Assembly: GCF_900115055.1 (NCBI RefSeq)
Contig: NZ_FOVD01000003.1
Span: 372,001 to 436,000, forward strand
Source: Chryseobacterium oleae
GTDB lineage: Bacteria > Bacteroidota > Bacteroidia > Flavobacteriales > Weeksellaceae
Direction: 5' to 3'
Length of the DNA stretch: 64,000 nucleotides
Part shown: piece after piece, positions 1 through 8,973 of the stretch
Layout of the letters: each line of letters begins with the position of its first letter
How positions within the stretch are numbered: the first letter of the stretch is position 1
Notes under the pieces: model-generated
The model's input: only the letters and a program-made list of their open reading frames with translations
Told to the model about the DNA's origin: nothing
Database searches by the model: none
Position numbers and translations under genes: made by a program

Positions 1-2064
1 CTTTAAAACTTTACCTTTAAGTAATTCATATACTTCTTGAAGTGAATAATGAACTAAATTCCCATAGTTTTTAACCGACAGTTCTTCTTCAATTTCATCG
101 GTTTCTGACGTCTTCAATATCTTCGAAAGATAAAAATCAATCGGATTATAAAGGTAGCTCGTCAGGTGGGAAGCCGATACTTTTTCTTTCCACTTCTCAA
201 GTCTTTCCATTACAATTTCTGTCTTCGGAATTTCTATCGGCATGGAGGCGATTGGCTCGGAAGAATTTTCAATAATAAGATGTTCTATCGGATGGGAACT
301 CTCCATTTCAATCTGCGTAATGAAACGGCTCTTCTCTCCGGTATTCACCCCGGAACTAAGTGCATTGTACAGCAAATGGACATTTTGAGAATCCTGAATC
401 AGTCTATAAAAGTGATAGGCATAAATGCCATCGTTTTCCAGGAATGTATGAAGATCAAAATACCTTCTGATATCAAACGGAATATACGTATTCTGTGAAT
501 TCCCCAAAGGAAGTTTCCCTTCATTCACGGAAAGCATGATCACATTTTCAAAGTTTAAGAGACGGGTTTCCAGAAGCCCCATGATCTGAAGTCCACGGAG
601 TGGCTCTCCCTGAAAATCTATACTTTCAGAATTCACATGCTGATTGATCAGAATTTCAAGCGTTTCCATTTTGATTTCAAAATCATATGGACTCACCTGG
701 TTTTTAATGATCCTGAAGGCATTTTCAAAGTGGGAAACGTTTTCATACTGAATATCATCTATTTCCAGCCACTTGATGTCGCGACAGAAACTGATCAGCA
801 TATCCAGATAAACTCCGGTGTGATCCGCTTTTTTAAGAAGACCATAGTATGAAAGCCCGCTCAGAAGCTCTTCTAAAAGCTTTCTTGATATATAAACGAT
901 ATTCCGCTCCTCTATTTTTGTCCTGAAATTACTGATAATCGTTTCATCTTCAGCGGATTTCGGAAGTTCTTCAAGGATCGGGAAAATATCTCTGTAGTAA
1001 TAAGATGACTTATTTTTCTCCAGTTGCTTCTGAAGATAAAAAAGCTGTTTCACCGCATTGGAAAAGGAAAGGTTCTTCAGCGGAAAACCCATAGTAATAT
1101 TCAGGTTATCAACTTCGTACATCACATCCAGGCTGGCGGGAAGTAAATTCTCATCCAGCAATACCACCGCTGTATTGGAATAAGTCTTGTTTTCAATTTC
1201 CTTAAAAATTTCGGGCAGCACTTTCGTCTGCGTTACATTTCCGGAAACTTCATAGACTTTTATATTTTTAGGCTGATTAAAATCATCCTCAATCCACTGA
1301 AAAGCCCTGTCATCATCGAACTCTTTCCACATTTTATGGTTTCGGAGGAATTTTCCTGCTTCCTGTCTTTCGTCATCAAAATAATAACGGTCCGCCTGAA
1401 AAAAGCACTGTGCTTTATTCCACTGCAGCAGACTTCTTACCAGCTTCTCTTCCACCGGTGTAAAAGCATTGAAACCACAGAAAACAAAATGTTCGGAAGT
1501 GTTTTTAGCAAAATCTACAATCTTCGATTTAGCTGTTTCATGGATCATTCCGGAAGTTGCCCAGTTCTTTTCCTTCAGTTTTTTCTTTAAGACAGGAAGA
1601 AAAATGTTCATATTCTGCCAGAAATTAAGGAATTTCTTACGCGGAACGTCATCATCTTCCCCCAGATCCTGAGCCCATTCTTTGATTCGCTCTTCATCAA
1701 ACATATACTGCAAAACGGCTTCATCACTATCAGAGAACTTCAGGATATCATCCCAGTCCTTCTGAAGGGTCGGAAACCACTTTAAAAAGTCCGCAAAATC
1801 ATCTTTCGGGATAAGACCAAGGTTCCGGTACACATCAAAGGCAAAAAGCCACAGAGAGATGCCCTGAACCGGCTGCTTATCTGCAATCCTGTCGATCAGT
1901 TCTTCTACGGTAAAAAAATTGGGAAGGAATCCTGAATAATTATTTTCTTCCAGGATCTGCCTGATGAATACGATGGGACGCTTTCCGGGCAGAACGATGT
2001 TAAACTCAGACAGGTCCGCATTTTGGGCCAGCAATTCGTTGATGATCTTATTGAGGAATTTCAA
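1..2064 (-). CDS. PD-(D/E)XK nuclease/AddB-like recombination protein, N-terminal part
   Basis: A continuous minus-strand frame of about 688 codons runs from a TTG at 2064 to the left edge, so the C-terminus, where the nuclease domain of this family sits, is outside the window. The opening (MKFLNKII, then NIVLPGKRP near residue 22) matches the N-terminus of the large flavobacterial PD-(D/E)XK/inactivated-helicase proteins. Blocks such as FVFCGFNAFTPVEEKL fit the degenerate UvrD-like helicase part. The TTG overlaps the TGA of the upstream gene (TTGA), which suggests coupled translation. The likely role is double-strand-break end processing. The family call rests on remembered similarity; the catalytic motif is not visible here. 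Confidence 0.72.
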   Translation of the reverse strand, partial: MKFLNKIINELLAQNADLSEFNIVLPGKRPIVFIRQILEENNYSGFLPNFFTVEELIDRIADKQPVQGISLWLFAFDVYRNLGLIPKDDFADFLKWFPTLQKDWDDILKFSDSDEAVLQYMFDEERIKEWAQDLGEDDDVPRKKFLNFWQNMNIFLPVLKKKLKEKNWATSGMIHETAKSKIVDFAKNTSEHFVFCGFNAFTPVEEKLVRSLLQWNKAQCFFQADRYYFDDERQEAGKFLRNHKMWKEFDDDRAFQWIEDDFNQPKNIKVYEVSGNVTQTKVLPEIFKEIENKTYSNTAVVLLDENLLPASLDVMYEVDNLNITMGFPLKNLSFSNAVKQLFYLQKQLEKNKSSYYYRDIFPILEELPKSAEDETIISNFRTKIEERNIVYISRKLLEELLSGLSYYGLLKKADHTGVYLDMLISFCRDIKWLEIDDIQYENVSHFENAFRIIKNQVSPYDFEIKMETLEILINQHVNSESIDFQGEPLRGLQIMGLLETRLLNFENVIMLSVNEGKLPLGNSQNTYIPFDIRRYFDLHTFLENDGIYAYHFYRLIQDSQNVHLLYNALSSGVNTGEKSRFITQIEMESSHPIEHLIIENSSEPIASMPIEIPKTEIVMERLEKWKEKVSASHLTSYLYNPIDFYLSKILKTSETDEIEEELSVKNYGNLVHYSLQEVYELLKGKVLK

Positions 2065-2600
2065 GAGGCTTTATAGCTTTTTAAGTGGTCTATTTCTTCA
2101 GCGATGAGGGCATTGTATTCTGCCTGTTTTTCTTTATTGATCCCATGCTCTGTGATTTTGTCATAGGAGATCTGAAAATTCTTATAGTCGTTTGATATTT
2201 TTTGATAAAGTGCTTTAAAATTTTTATCGTAATCACCGGAGGTTTTAATCTTTTCTTCTACTTCTTTCCTGAATCTTCGGGCAAATAATTCTGCGATGTC
2301 GAAATGTTTCTGCTCATGAAGGAGAATATAGTCATTCATCCTTTTGGTATCTTTCCAGGATCTGTCTTCATTGAAAATAGCCGTGATCTCAATTTTCACA
2401 GGCGATTTCGGATTGGTAGATTTCACCACAGAATATTCCCAGCCACAATGGGTGTAAGCGGCTACATCGGGATTATTTTTCCTGTTCACGGGGCTTTTAA
2501 AGTCATCCCAAACCAGTTTCCGGTCTTCCTTCCAGATGATTTTCTGTCCGGACAGGGTATTCAAAGCAAGCAGGCAGAAAAGTGAAATCAGTTTCATCAT
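2061..2600 (-). CDS. Exported DUF922-family protein with HExxH-like motif
   Basis: A 179-residue protein with a Sec-type signal peptide (MMKLISLFCLLALNTLSG). It carries HEQKH at residues 95-99 followed by FDIAELFARR. This is the conserved patch of DUF922, a family sometimes described as predicted secreted zinc-dependent proteases. Activity is not demonstrated by the sequence. The ATG overlaps the TAA of the lipoprotein gene upstream (TAATG), and its stop overlaps the start of the nuclease gene, so three genes appear to be translated in series (3004 to 1). The function is unknown beyond a probable periplasmic metalloprotease fold. Confidence 0.75.
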   Translation of the reverse strand: MMKLISLFCLLALNTLSGQKIIWKEDRKLVWDDFKSPVNRKNNPDVAAYTHCGWEYSVVKSTNPKSPVKIEITAIFNEDRSWKDTKRMNDYILLHEQKHFDIAELFARRFRKEVEEKIKTSGDYDKNFKALYQKISNDYKNFQISYDKITEHGINKEKQAEYNALIAEEIDHLKSYKAS

Positions 2601-3004
2601 TATTCAACTACAATTGTTTTGGTGATCCAGCTGTTGTTGCCATTCCAGAATTTAAAAACATAATTTCCGGGCTGGCGCGGGCTGAAATTGATCTGGTTGG
2701 CCCCTACATGAGCTTCCTGAGCACAAGGCCCTTCAACAGTATATTTGTAGGCTGTAACAGATCTTCCCAGACTGCTGTCATGAATATAATCATATCCGTA
2801 AAACCCTTCACATTGGGACGGATAGGTAGAATACGTCTTAATGCTCTGTATTGTAAACACATCCATGGTATCTTTCATGACCTTCACACTGTCGATCCTG
2901 ATTTTGGCAATGGACTGTATGGTCTGGTAATCATCATCTTCGCAGGAGATAAAAACCAGTCCTGAAAACAATACGGAAAATCCAAATTTTAAAAGATTTT
3001 TCAT
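2600..3004 (-). CDS. Small hypothetical lipoprotein
   Basis: A 134-residue protein whose N-terminus has a basic start, a hydrophobic stretch and the lipobox VFISC followed by EDDD, typical of a Bacteroidota lipoprotein. The mature part has few distinctive motifs; PGNYVFKFWNGNNSWI near the C-terminus suggests a beta-rich domain. I do not recognise the family. It is first in a tightly packed set with the DUF922 protein and the nuclease-like gene (overlaps of 1 and 3 bases). The shared transcript is probably positional rather than functional. Confidence 0.65.
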   Translation of the reverse strand: MKNLLKFGFSVLFSGLVFISCEDDDYQTIQSIAKIRIDSVKVMKDTMDVFTIQSIKTYSTYPSQCEGFYGYDYIHDSSLGRSVTAYKYTVEGPCAQEAHVGANQINFSPRQPGNYVFKFWNGNNSWITKTIVVE

Positions 3005-3066
3005 ACCCTCTAATTTACCGATTATTAATAAAAATTCAGTAAAAATCGTTCCTTAATTTTACATAA

Positions 3067-3702
3067 TTAAGAACTAAAATTACCTTTTGATACATAAATC
3101 ACTTTTTTAGTATCAAAAAATTCTTCATCAAAATAGTTTTTAAGGTTGAATATTTCACATTTAATTCCGGCAAGTTCTTCAGCAAGATCGCCGCCTTTTA
3201 AATATAAAACTCCGTTATGTTTGGGATTTATCTGTTCTTTTTCAAACTTTCCTTTCAGCCATCTCAGGAATTCCGGCATTTGGGTGACAGCACGGCTCAC
3301 TACAAAATGGAATTTTTCTTTCACCTTTTCTGCTCTTCCGTGAACAGCGGTAAGATTCGTCAATCCAATTCCTTCTGCCACTGCTTTCACCACAGTAATC
3401 TTCTTCCCGATAGAATCTACCAGCGTAAATTGGGTCTCAGGAAACAAAATCGCCAGTGGAATTCCAGGGAAACCTCCGCCGGTTCCGATGTCCAGAACTT
3501 TTGAACCCGGAGCAAATTCCATCACTTTAGCGATTCCCAAAGAATGCAGAACGTGCTTTTCATACAGCGATTCCATATCTTTTCTGGAAATCACATTGAT
3601 TTTTTCATTCCATTCATTGTACAGTTTTTCTAATTGGTTAAACTGTTCGATCTGCTTCTCTGTAAGATCCGGAAAGTATTTTAATAGTAACGACGCTGCC
3701 AT
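3067..3702 (-). CDS. rsmG: 16S rRNA (guanine-527-N7)-methyltransferase RsmG
   Basis: A 211-residue protein starting MAASLLLKYF. The SAM-binding loop VLDIGTGGGFPGIPLA and the following LVDSIGKK are the GidB/RsmG signature. The YNEWNEKINVISRKD region and the N-terminal helical extension also fit. It methylates G527 of 16S rRNA in the decoding region. I chose the ATG at 3702 rather than the TTG seven codons upstream because the family begins near this Met and a perfect TATTTTTG promoter box lies at 3721-3728, leaving a leader of about 10 bases. It appears monocistronic. Confidence 0.95.
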   Translation of the reverse strand: MAASLLLKYFPDLTEKQIEQFNQLEKLYNEWNEKINVISRKDMESLYEKHVLHSLGIAKVMEFAPGSKVLDIGTGGGFPGIPLAILFPETQFTLVDSIGKKITVVKAVAEGIGLTNLTAVHGRAEKVKEKFHFVVSRAVTQMPEFLRWLKGKFEKEQINPKHNGVLYLKGGDLAEELAGIKCEIFNLKNYFDEEFFDTKKVIYVSKGNFSS

Positions 3703-3720
3703 ATGAATTATTATAATCCG

Positions 3721-3728
3721 CAAAAATA
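3721..3728 (-). promoter_or_regulatory. Promoter -7 box for rsmG
   Basis: The minus strand reads TATTTTTG, an exact match to the flavobacterial -7 consensus TAnnTTTG, 18 bases before the rsmG ATG. Confidence 0.6.
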
Positions 3729-3791
3729 AGTTTTATTTCCATTGTATTCAAATCGAGTTCTCGTGACCGGGCTTTAATTTTTCCTTTCCGA

Positions 3792-5129
3792 TCATCGGGC
3801 AATACCGGTAATAACCGGAACGCTTAGATTTCCATCCTGATCAACGGTCTGTACAGCAAAAATATAATTGTCTTTGGAAAGTGGAATTTTAATGGTCAGT
3901 TCTTTGGTCCATATCTTTTTCTGCCACAAAGAACTATCGGTCTCTCTCACCAAAATATAATATCCTGCCGGAGTTCCTGATTTTGGTTTTTCCCATTGCA
4001 GCGTGGTAGAATTGGTGAGTTCCTTCACTTTTATTTCCACCTTCTCAGGTTTTGAAGTGGCTTTTGCAAGACTGGCCAGAACGGCAATATTCGCGGCCAC
4101 ATTCCTTTTCAGATAACCGTAATCGATAAACTCGGGAAGATCACCGTACTGTTTGTTATTCTCCACTCTTACATCCTGGTGCTGATGGTCATAATTTTCA
4201 AAATATTCTGTGAGCCTTACAGACGGAAATCCTTCATTAACAAAGCTGGAATGATCACCTCCGCGCAGGAACCTGTCGTTTCTGTAGATCAGTTTTACGT
4301 CCAGTCCTTTCACATATTTCTCTGCAACTTCTTTAATGTAACGGGCTAATTGTCGGGATTCACCGTCGTTTTCAAGCCCGATATTTCTTATGTTCAATGC
4401 TTTTTTATCCAAACCTGCATAAGGCAATCCTTCACTGAAAACTCTAAGGGTTCGATTGTTAACTTCTCCGGTTTCTCCGGCTTTTGGATTTCCGATCATA
4501 TCATTATTCAGGACCGCTTCTATCTGCAGGTTTTCTTTTTTAGCTTTCTCTGCCAGAAGTTTAGATCCTAGCAGCGACTGTTCTTCTCCGGAAAAAGTAA
4601 CAAAAATAACAGAAGCCGGAAATGAAGATCTGCTCAGAATTCTTGCCGCTTCGATGACTGCACTTACCCCACTGCCATCATCATTGGCGCCGGGAGCAAA
4701 TGAGGTCCTGTTCATCACATCGGTTACTCTTGAATCCAGATGCGCAGAAATCAGGAAGATTCTTTTATCATTGGGATCTGTTCCTTTCAGAAAAGCAACT
4801 GGATTTCCGAGATTGGTCACTTTGTCTATCCGCTTTCCATCAGGCTGAATATCTTCCTGCTGAAGGTACACCTCCATTCTTCCACCAGAATTTTTAGCAT
4901 ATTCCTTAAATTTCCCAAGTACCCAGTTTCTTGCCGCTCCTATACCTTGATTTTTATCGTCTGTTGAGCTTAAAGTATGCCTCGTATGAAAGCCGACAAG
5001 TTTGTTGATGTAAAATTTTAAAGAATCTGAGTTTACTTCGGAAACGTATTTCTTTATTTCATCGTCTTTTGAACGGGTCTGTGAAAAACCAACAAAAGGA
5101 ATCAGCAAAAGAAGAAGAGAATATTTCAT
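3792..5129 (-). CDS. Secreted M28-family metallopeptidase with C-terminal fibronectin-III-like domain
   Basis: A 445-residue protein from the ATG at 5129, whose signal peptide is MKYSLLLLLIPFVGFS. The M28 zinc ligands are visible: H130 in SAHLDSR, D150/D151 in ANDDGSG, E182-E183 in GEEQS, D210 in NNDMIG, and the later His in GGDHSSF. All catalytic positions are intact, so it should be an active aminopeptidase. After about residue 355 a beta-rich segment (PEKVEIKVKEL to the end, with YYILVRETD) looks like a fibronectin type III module. There is no T9SS C-terminal signal. The upstream ATG at 5165 would add a non-signal-like extension and was rejected. It is not part of the tandem M28 array at 16-20 kb. 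Confidence 0.9.
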   Translation of the reverse strand: MKYSLLLLLIPFVGFSQTRSKDDEIKKYVSEVNSDSLKFYINKLVGFHTRHTLSSTDDKNQGIGAARNWVLGKFKEYAKNSGGRMEVYLQQEDIQPDGKRIDKVTNLGNPVAFLKGTDPNDKRIFLISAHLDSRVTDVMNRTSFAPGANDDGSGVSAVIEAARILSRSSFPASVIFVTFSGEEQSLLGSKLLAEKAKKENLQIEAVLNNDMIGNPKAGETGEVNNRTLRVFSEGLPYAGLDKKALNIRNIGLENDGESRQLARYIKEVAEKYVKGLDVKLIYRNDRFLRGGDHSSFVNEGFPSVRLTEYFENYDHQHQDVRVENNKQYGDLPEFIDYGYLKRNVAANIAVLASLAKATSKPEKVEIKVKELTNSTTLQWEKPKSGTPAGYYILVRETDSSLWQKKIWTKELTIKIPLSKDNYIFAVQTVDQDGNLSVPVITGIAR

Positions 5130-5240
5130 AGGATGAGTATAAGAAGGATTAAATATACAAAACATAGGCTAAGTTCAGGATAAGATATTCTGTTTTTAAT
5201 CTTGTCAGGAAGCTGGAAGAGTTATTATTATTCTCGTTAT

Positions 5241-5757
5241 TGTTGGAAAACGCAAGGACGCAAGGTTTTTAAACTTCATGAATATTTAAGGCGCTAGAAA
5301 ATCAAAGATTTTCAGCCAAGAATAAATGTGAACCGTTAATATAACACAAACAATTTTATCGCAGATAAAATCCTAGCGCCTTGAAGCATAATCCTTTCCT
5401 ATTTCTTTGCGACTTTGCGAAAAACCAACACAACATTCAAATTTTAATTTAAATAATGTCTTGTTGGGAAAACGCAAGGACGCAAGGTTTTTAAACTTTA
5501 TGCATATTTAAGGCGCAAGAAAATCAAAGATTTTCAGCTAAGGACGAGGTAAAAACATTCAATTATAACACAATCAATTTTATCGGAGATAAAATCCTAG
5601 CCCCTTAAAGCATAATCCTTTCCTATTTCTTTGCGATTTTGCGAAAAACCAACACAGAACTCAATCTTTAATTTAAATAATATGTATTTGGAAAAACGCG
5701 AAGACATAAGAATTTTAAACATTAATGCCGTAGAAAATCAAAGTTTTTCAATTGTGG
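5241..5757. repeat. Tandem array of about 2.4 palindromic 222-bp units
   Basis: Near-identical units begin at about 5245, 5467 and 5690 (periods 222 and 223). The third is cut off near 5757. Each full unit has nested inverted arms. The outer arms are AACGCAAGGACGCAAGG and CTTTGCGACTTTGCG. The inner arms are AAGGCGCTAG and CTAGCGCCTT in unit 1, slightly decayed in unit 2. A small palindromic core reads GAAAATCAAAGATTTTC. No unit codes for a protein. The rest of the 5130-5809 spacer holds only the terminator at its end. Confidence 0.85.
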
Positions 5758-5772
5758 TGCAGATAAAGTTTA

Positions 5773-5799
5773 AAAAAAAGACCGCTTTTTCGGCAGTCT
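5773..5799 (-). terminator. Terminator of the GLPGLI gene
   Basis: On the minus strand AGACTGCCG, a short AAAAAG loop and CGGTCT are followed by a run of T, just past the stop codon at 5810. Confidence 0.75.
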
Positions 5800-5809
5800 C
5801 TGTTTATTT

Positions 5810-6637
5810 TTAATCTTTTTCAATTGGATTATTGGTCATTCTGAGTTTCTTCGCAATCAATGCGTCCATCTGTTTTCCGCTTTTCTTTAGCTCATTGTAA
5901 TCCAGCTTGGTTACATAACCGTCTTTCAGTTCCAACCCAATGACGCCCGCTTTGGAATCTACATTCATCCCGGCAATATCATCTGCTGATGTAAAAGTGT
6001 AATTCTTAATCAGTTTCCTGTATTCAGTATGGGTCATCTGCTTATTGTTTTTAGGAATAAAAAAAGTCACCGTGCTGATTTTTTTAATTTGAACCAAATC
6101 AAAAACGTGATCATTCTCACTGTCTTTCACAGCAACAATAAGTCCCGGAAGTCCGGTGAATTTATAAGGGCCATCACTTACCGGAAAGTCTTTGCTGAAC
6201 CACGCTTCCCATTTTCTGCCTTTATAATCTGCAACTGCTTTCTGACAGTTCATACTGTTGATTTTTTTGAAATCGTTCACAATTTTCCACTTCGGAGCTT
6301 CATTGTCCGATGTTATAATGCTTACTGTTTTATATTTGTCGTAGAAATTAATGGTCTTTTGAGCATAATCTTTTTCTACGGTATAATTCAGATTACGGTC
6401 GTACTGCCTGCTTTTCAAAAGAGCCGGATAACTTTTATCCGCGTTGTAAATAGAATCCCGTTCATATTTTACCCCATTCTGGAAATACGATTTTTTCCCG
6501 TCCGTATCCAGATTCATATAATCCGTGATCACTGAATCTTTCTTCGCGGCATCGGGTTTCATTTTGTATTCGTAAACAAAACGGTAGCTCTGGGCAGAAA
6601 AAAAAGAAGCCCATAATAAAAACAAAAGTCTGTACAT
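5810..6637 (-). CDS. GLPGLI family protein
   Basis: A 275-residue exported protein (signal peptide MYRLLFLLWASFFSAQS) that contains the family-naming motif GLPGLI within KFTGLPGLIVAVKD near residue 160. Other family features are the MNLDTDGKKSYF start region and CQKAVADYKGRKWEAWFSKDFP. GLPGLI proteins are abundant in Flavobacteriia and have no established function; they are predicted periplasmic. The start at 6637 was chosen because it gives a signal peptide. A TAGATTTG box at 6692-6699 would give a leader of about 50 bases. It is a single gene with its own terminator. Confidence 0.88.
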   Translation of the reverse strand: MYRLLFLLWASFFSAQSYRFVYEYKMKPDAAKKDSVITDYMNLDTDGKKSYFQNGVKYERDSIYNADKSYPALLKSRQYDRNLNYTVEKDYAQKTINFYDKYKTVSIITSDNEAPKWKIVNDFKKINSMNCQKAVADYKGRKWEAWFSKDFPVSDGPYKFTGLPGLIVAVKDSENDHVFDLVQIKKISTVTFFIPKNNKQMTHTEYRKLIKNYTFTSADDIAGMNVDSKAGVIGLELKDGYVTKLDYNELKKSGKQMDALIAKKLRMTNNPIEKD

Positions 6638-6691
6638 TTTTGATGATATATTGTTAAAATACTCCTGAACACAGGCTGAATCAGCCATTTC

Positions 6692-6699
6692 CAAATCTA
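6692..6699 (-). promoter_or_regulatory. Promoter -7 box for the GLPGLI gene
   Basis: TAGATTTG on the minus strand matches TAnnTTTG. A short palindrome, GGCTGATTCAGCC, lies in the predicted leader. Confidence 0.5.
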
Positions 6700-6773
6700 G
6701 CGAATAAATTGAAACCTGACAAAAATCTTTTTTTCCGGCCCTACTTTTATTTCCCGGCGAAACGTTTTTATTA

Positions 6774-6781
6774 TATATTTG
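6774..6781 (+). promoter_or_regulatory. Promoter -7 box for the aminotransferase gene
   Basis: TATATTTG, an exact TAnnTTTG match, lies 21 bases before the ATG at 6803. Confidence 0.6.
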
Positions 6782-6802
6782 TTAAAATTCAAAAAGACCC
6801 AC

Positions 6803-7999
6803 ATGGATAAACTTTCAGATAGAGTAAAGAGATTAGGTTACTCACAGACTTTCGTCATGTCAAACAAAGCAAGAGAAATGAAGGCCGCCGGCATTGATGT
6901 GATTAGTCTTACCCTCGGCGAACCGGATTTTGATGTGCCGGATAATATCAAACAGGCCGCTTTTGATGCCATCAACCAAAATTACAGCCACTACTCTCCT
7001 GTTCCAGGGTTTCTTGAACTTCGTGAAGCAGTAGCCTATAAATTAAAAAGAGACAACAATCTTGAATATAAACCATCGCAAATCTGTGTTTCCAACGGAG
7101 CCAAGCAGGCGATTTTAAATGTACTTGCATCGGTTATCAATGACGGTGATGAAGTATTGCTTCCTGCGCCTTATTGGGTAAGCTACGATGAAATGGTAAA
7201 AATGATGGGTGGAACTTCCGTCATGCTTCCGACTTCTTATGTTACAGATTTTAAAATAACGGCTGAGCAGCTTGAAGAATCTATTACAGATAAAACAAAA
7301 GCAATTCTTTTCAGTTCTCCGTGTAACCCATCCGGTGGATATTATACGTATGACGAGCTTAAATCTATGGCGAAAGTCATTGCGAAATACCCTCATGTGA
7401 CCGTGATTTCGGATGAGATCTATGAATACATCAATTACGAAACAAAAACCACTTCTATCGCTCAGTTCCCTGAAGTATATGAACAGACTGCCGTGATCAA
7501 CGGAATGTCTAAGGCATTTGCGATGACAGGCTGGAGAATCGGGTATTCTGCCTGTCCTGAATGGCTGGCAAAAGCTTGTGAAAAAATCCAGGGACAGATG
7601 ACCAGTGGAGCCAATACAATGGCACAGAGAGCTTCCATTACCGCTTTAAAAACAGATCCTTCGGAATATAAATACATGATCGATGCTTTCCAGAAAAGAA
7701 GAGATCTTGTCTATGATCTGATGAAAGAAGTTCCAGGATTTAAAGTGGTGCTTCCAAAAGCAGCCTTCTACTTCTTCCCGGATGTTTCCCATTACATCGG
7801 AAAAACGCTGAACGGTACGGAGATTAAAGATTCTGATGATTTCGCGATGTTCTTATTGGAGCACGCTCACGTAGGTTGCGTAGGCGGTGTTTCTTTCGGA
7901 AGTCCTGAGTGCATACGTTTCTCTTACGCAGCTTCTGAAGAAGACCTTAGAGAGGCAATGAAAAGGATCAAAGAATTATTAGCGCCTTTCAATTCATAA
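6803..7999 (+). CDS. PLP-dependent class I/II aminotransferase (aspartate aminotransferase type)
   Basis: A 398-residue fold-type I aminotransferase. The PLP lysine is K237 in GMSKAFAMTGWRIGY. SPCNPSGG and SDEIYEYINY are the other cofactor-pocket motifs, and GEPDFDVP near the N-terminus is typical of subclass I-gamma aspartate/prephenate aminotransferases. It probably exchanges amino groups between aspartate or another amino acid and 2-oxoglutarate in the cytoplasm; substrate specificity cannot be read directly. The ATG at 6803 was chosen over the upstream TTG at 6779, which lies inside the -7 box. Confidence 0.9.
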   Translation: MDKLSDRVKRLGYSQTFVMSNKAREMKAAGIDVISLTLGEPDFDVPDNIKQAAFDAINQNYSHYSPVPGFLELREAVAYKLKRDNNLEYKPSQICVSNGAKQAILNVLASVINDGDEVLLPAPYWVSYDEMVKMMGGTSVMLPTSYVTDFKITAEQLEESITDKTKAILFSSPCNPSGGYYTYDELKSMAKVIAKYPHVTVISDEIYEYINYETKTTSIAQFPEVYEQTAVINGMSKAFAMTGWRIGYSACPEWLAKACEKIQGQMTSGANTMAQRASITALKTDPSEYKYMIDAFQKRRDLVYDLMKEVPGFKVVLPKAAFYFFPDVSHYIGKTLNGTEIKDSDDFAMFLLEHAHVGCVGGVSFGSPECIRFSYAASEEDLREAMKRIKELLAPFNS

Positions 8000-8043
8000 A
8001 TTCAATTTAGACTTGTTAAAAATTGAATATAAACTAAACAAAA

Positions 8044-8068
8044 AGCTCTGATTTCAGGGCTTTTTTCT
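8044..8068 (+). terminator. Terminator after the aminotransferase gene
   Basis: AAGCTCTG, loop ATTT, CAGGGCTT, then a run of T, 45 bases past the stop. Confidence 0.75.
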
Positions 8069-8113
8069 TTAAATCTATTAAAAACAATTATAGATTCTAT
8101 TTATCGATATTCA

Positions 8114-8145
8114 TTTGTTCGATAGATGAAATATTCATATATTTG
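8114..8145 (+). promoter_or_regulatory. Promoter of the peroxiredoxin gene (-33 TTTG, -7 TATATTTG)
   Basis: TTTG at 8114-8117 and TATATTTG at 8138-8145 are separated by 20 bases, the full flavobacterial promoter arrangement. Imperfect inverted sequences (ATATTCAT and ATGAAATAT) flank the -33 region. They could be an operator, but I cannot assign them to a regulator. Confidence 0.65.
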
Positions 8146-8177
8146 CACTAGAAATTTAAATATAAAAACAGAAAATT

Positions 8178-8810
8178 ATGTCTTTAGTAGGAAAAAAATT
8201 CCCAAATGTAACAATCGATGCTATGTCTGAAATGGGTGACGATCTTAGAATCAACATCCTTGAAGAAGCTACTTCTAACCAACAAAAAGTAATCTTGTTC
8301 TGGTATCCAAAAGATTTCACTTTCGTATGTCCTACAGAGCTTCACGCTTTTCAGGATGCTTTAGGTGAATTCGCTAAAAGAAACACTAAAGTAATCGGTG
8401 CTTCTTGTGATACTAACGAGGTACACTTTGCATGGTTGAACACTGCAAAAGATAAGGGAGGTATCGAAGGGGTAACTTACCCGCTTTTAGCTGATACTCA
8501 CAGACAGCTGGCTAACATCTTAGGAATCGTAGACCAGGATTTCGAATACAATGAAGATGGAGAGGAAACTTTCACAGGTTCTAACGTAACGTACAGAGCA
8601 ACTTATCTTATCGACGAAACCGGAAAAATCTTCCATGAGTCTGTAAACGATATGCCTTTGGGAAGAAACGTGAAAGAATATTTAAGATTAATTGATGCTT
8701 ACACACACGTTCAAAAACATGGTGAAGTATGTCCTGCGAACTGGGAAGAAGGAAAAGATGCAATGAAAGCAGACAGAACTTCTACAGCAGAATACTTAGC
8801 TAAGAACTAA
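8178..8810 (+). CDS. Peroxiredoxin (AhpC/TSA family, 2-Cys)
   Basis: A 210-residue typical 2-Cys peroxiredoxin. The peroxidatic cysteine is C51 in FTFVCPTE and the resolving cysteine is C185 in GEVCPANW. A conserved Arg is in the YRATYLID block. It reduces H2O2, alkyl hydroperoxides or peroxynitrite in the cytoplasm with electrons from a thioredoxin-like partner. A thioredoxin gene follows 163 bases downstream, a fitting reductant. A strong hairpin lies between them, so expression of peroxiredoxin is probably much higher than that of thioredoxin. The codon choice is highly biased, which suggests strong expression. Confidence 0.94.
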   Translation: MSLVGKKFPNVTIDAMSEMGDDLRINILEEATSNQQKVILFWYPKDFTFVCPTELHAFQDALGEFAKRNTKVIGASCDTNEVHFAWLNTAKDKGGIEGVTYPLLADTHRQLANILGIVDQDFEYNEDGEETFTGSNVTYRATYLIDETGKIFHESVNDMPLGRNVKEYLRLIDAYTHVQKHGEVCPANWEEGKDAMKADRTSTAEYLAKN

Positions 8811-8829
8811 TATAATGTGTTAATATGGC

Positions 8830-8889
8830 AATGAGATAATTTGCCGATGAGCTATTGCTGATCATTTTCAAATTATCTCATTCCTTTTT
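8830..8889 (+). terminator. Long-stem terminator or attenuator between peroxiredoxin and thioredoxin
   Basis: A perfect 14-bp stem (AATGAGATAATTTG at 8830-8843 and its complement at 8869-8882) is followed by CCTTTTT. Confidence 0.65.
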
Positions 8890-8973
8890 ACAGATCAGGC
8901 AAAATACCCAATTTGCTTATTGACACCCTTCAATCAACACATCATCAAATCATCTCATTAACACATCAACAAT

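Noticed and set aside
166..498. Plus-strand frames in the first 2 kb (110, 71 and 84 codons)
   Set aside because: They are antisense shadows of the nuclease-like gene, whose uninterrupted 688-codon frame and family motifs take precedence.
5241..5757. Tandem repeats as a CRISPR array
   Set aside because: The units are over 200 bp with no short constant repeat and unique spacers, and no cas genes are nearby.
8101..8145. An OxyR operator in front of the peroxiredoxin gene
   Set aside because: ATAG/CTAT-like pieces occur but not in the ATAG-N7-CTAT-N7-ATAG-N7-CTAT register; the AT-rich context makes the match unconvincing.
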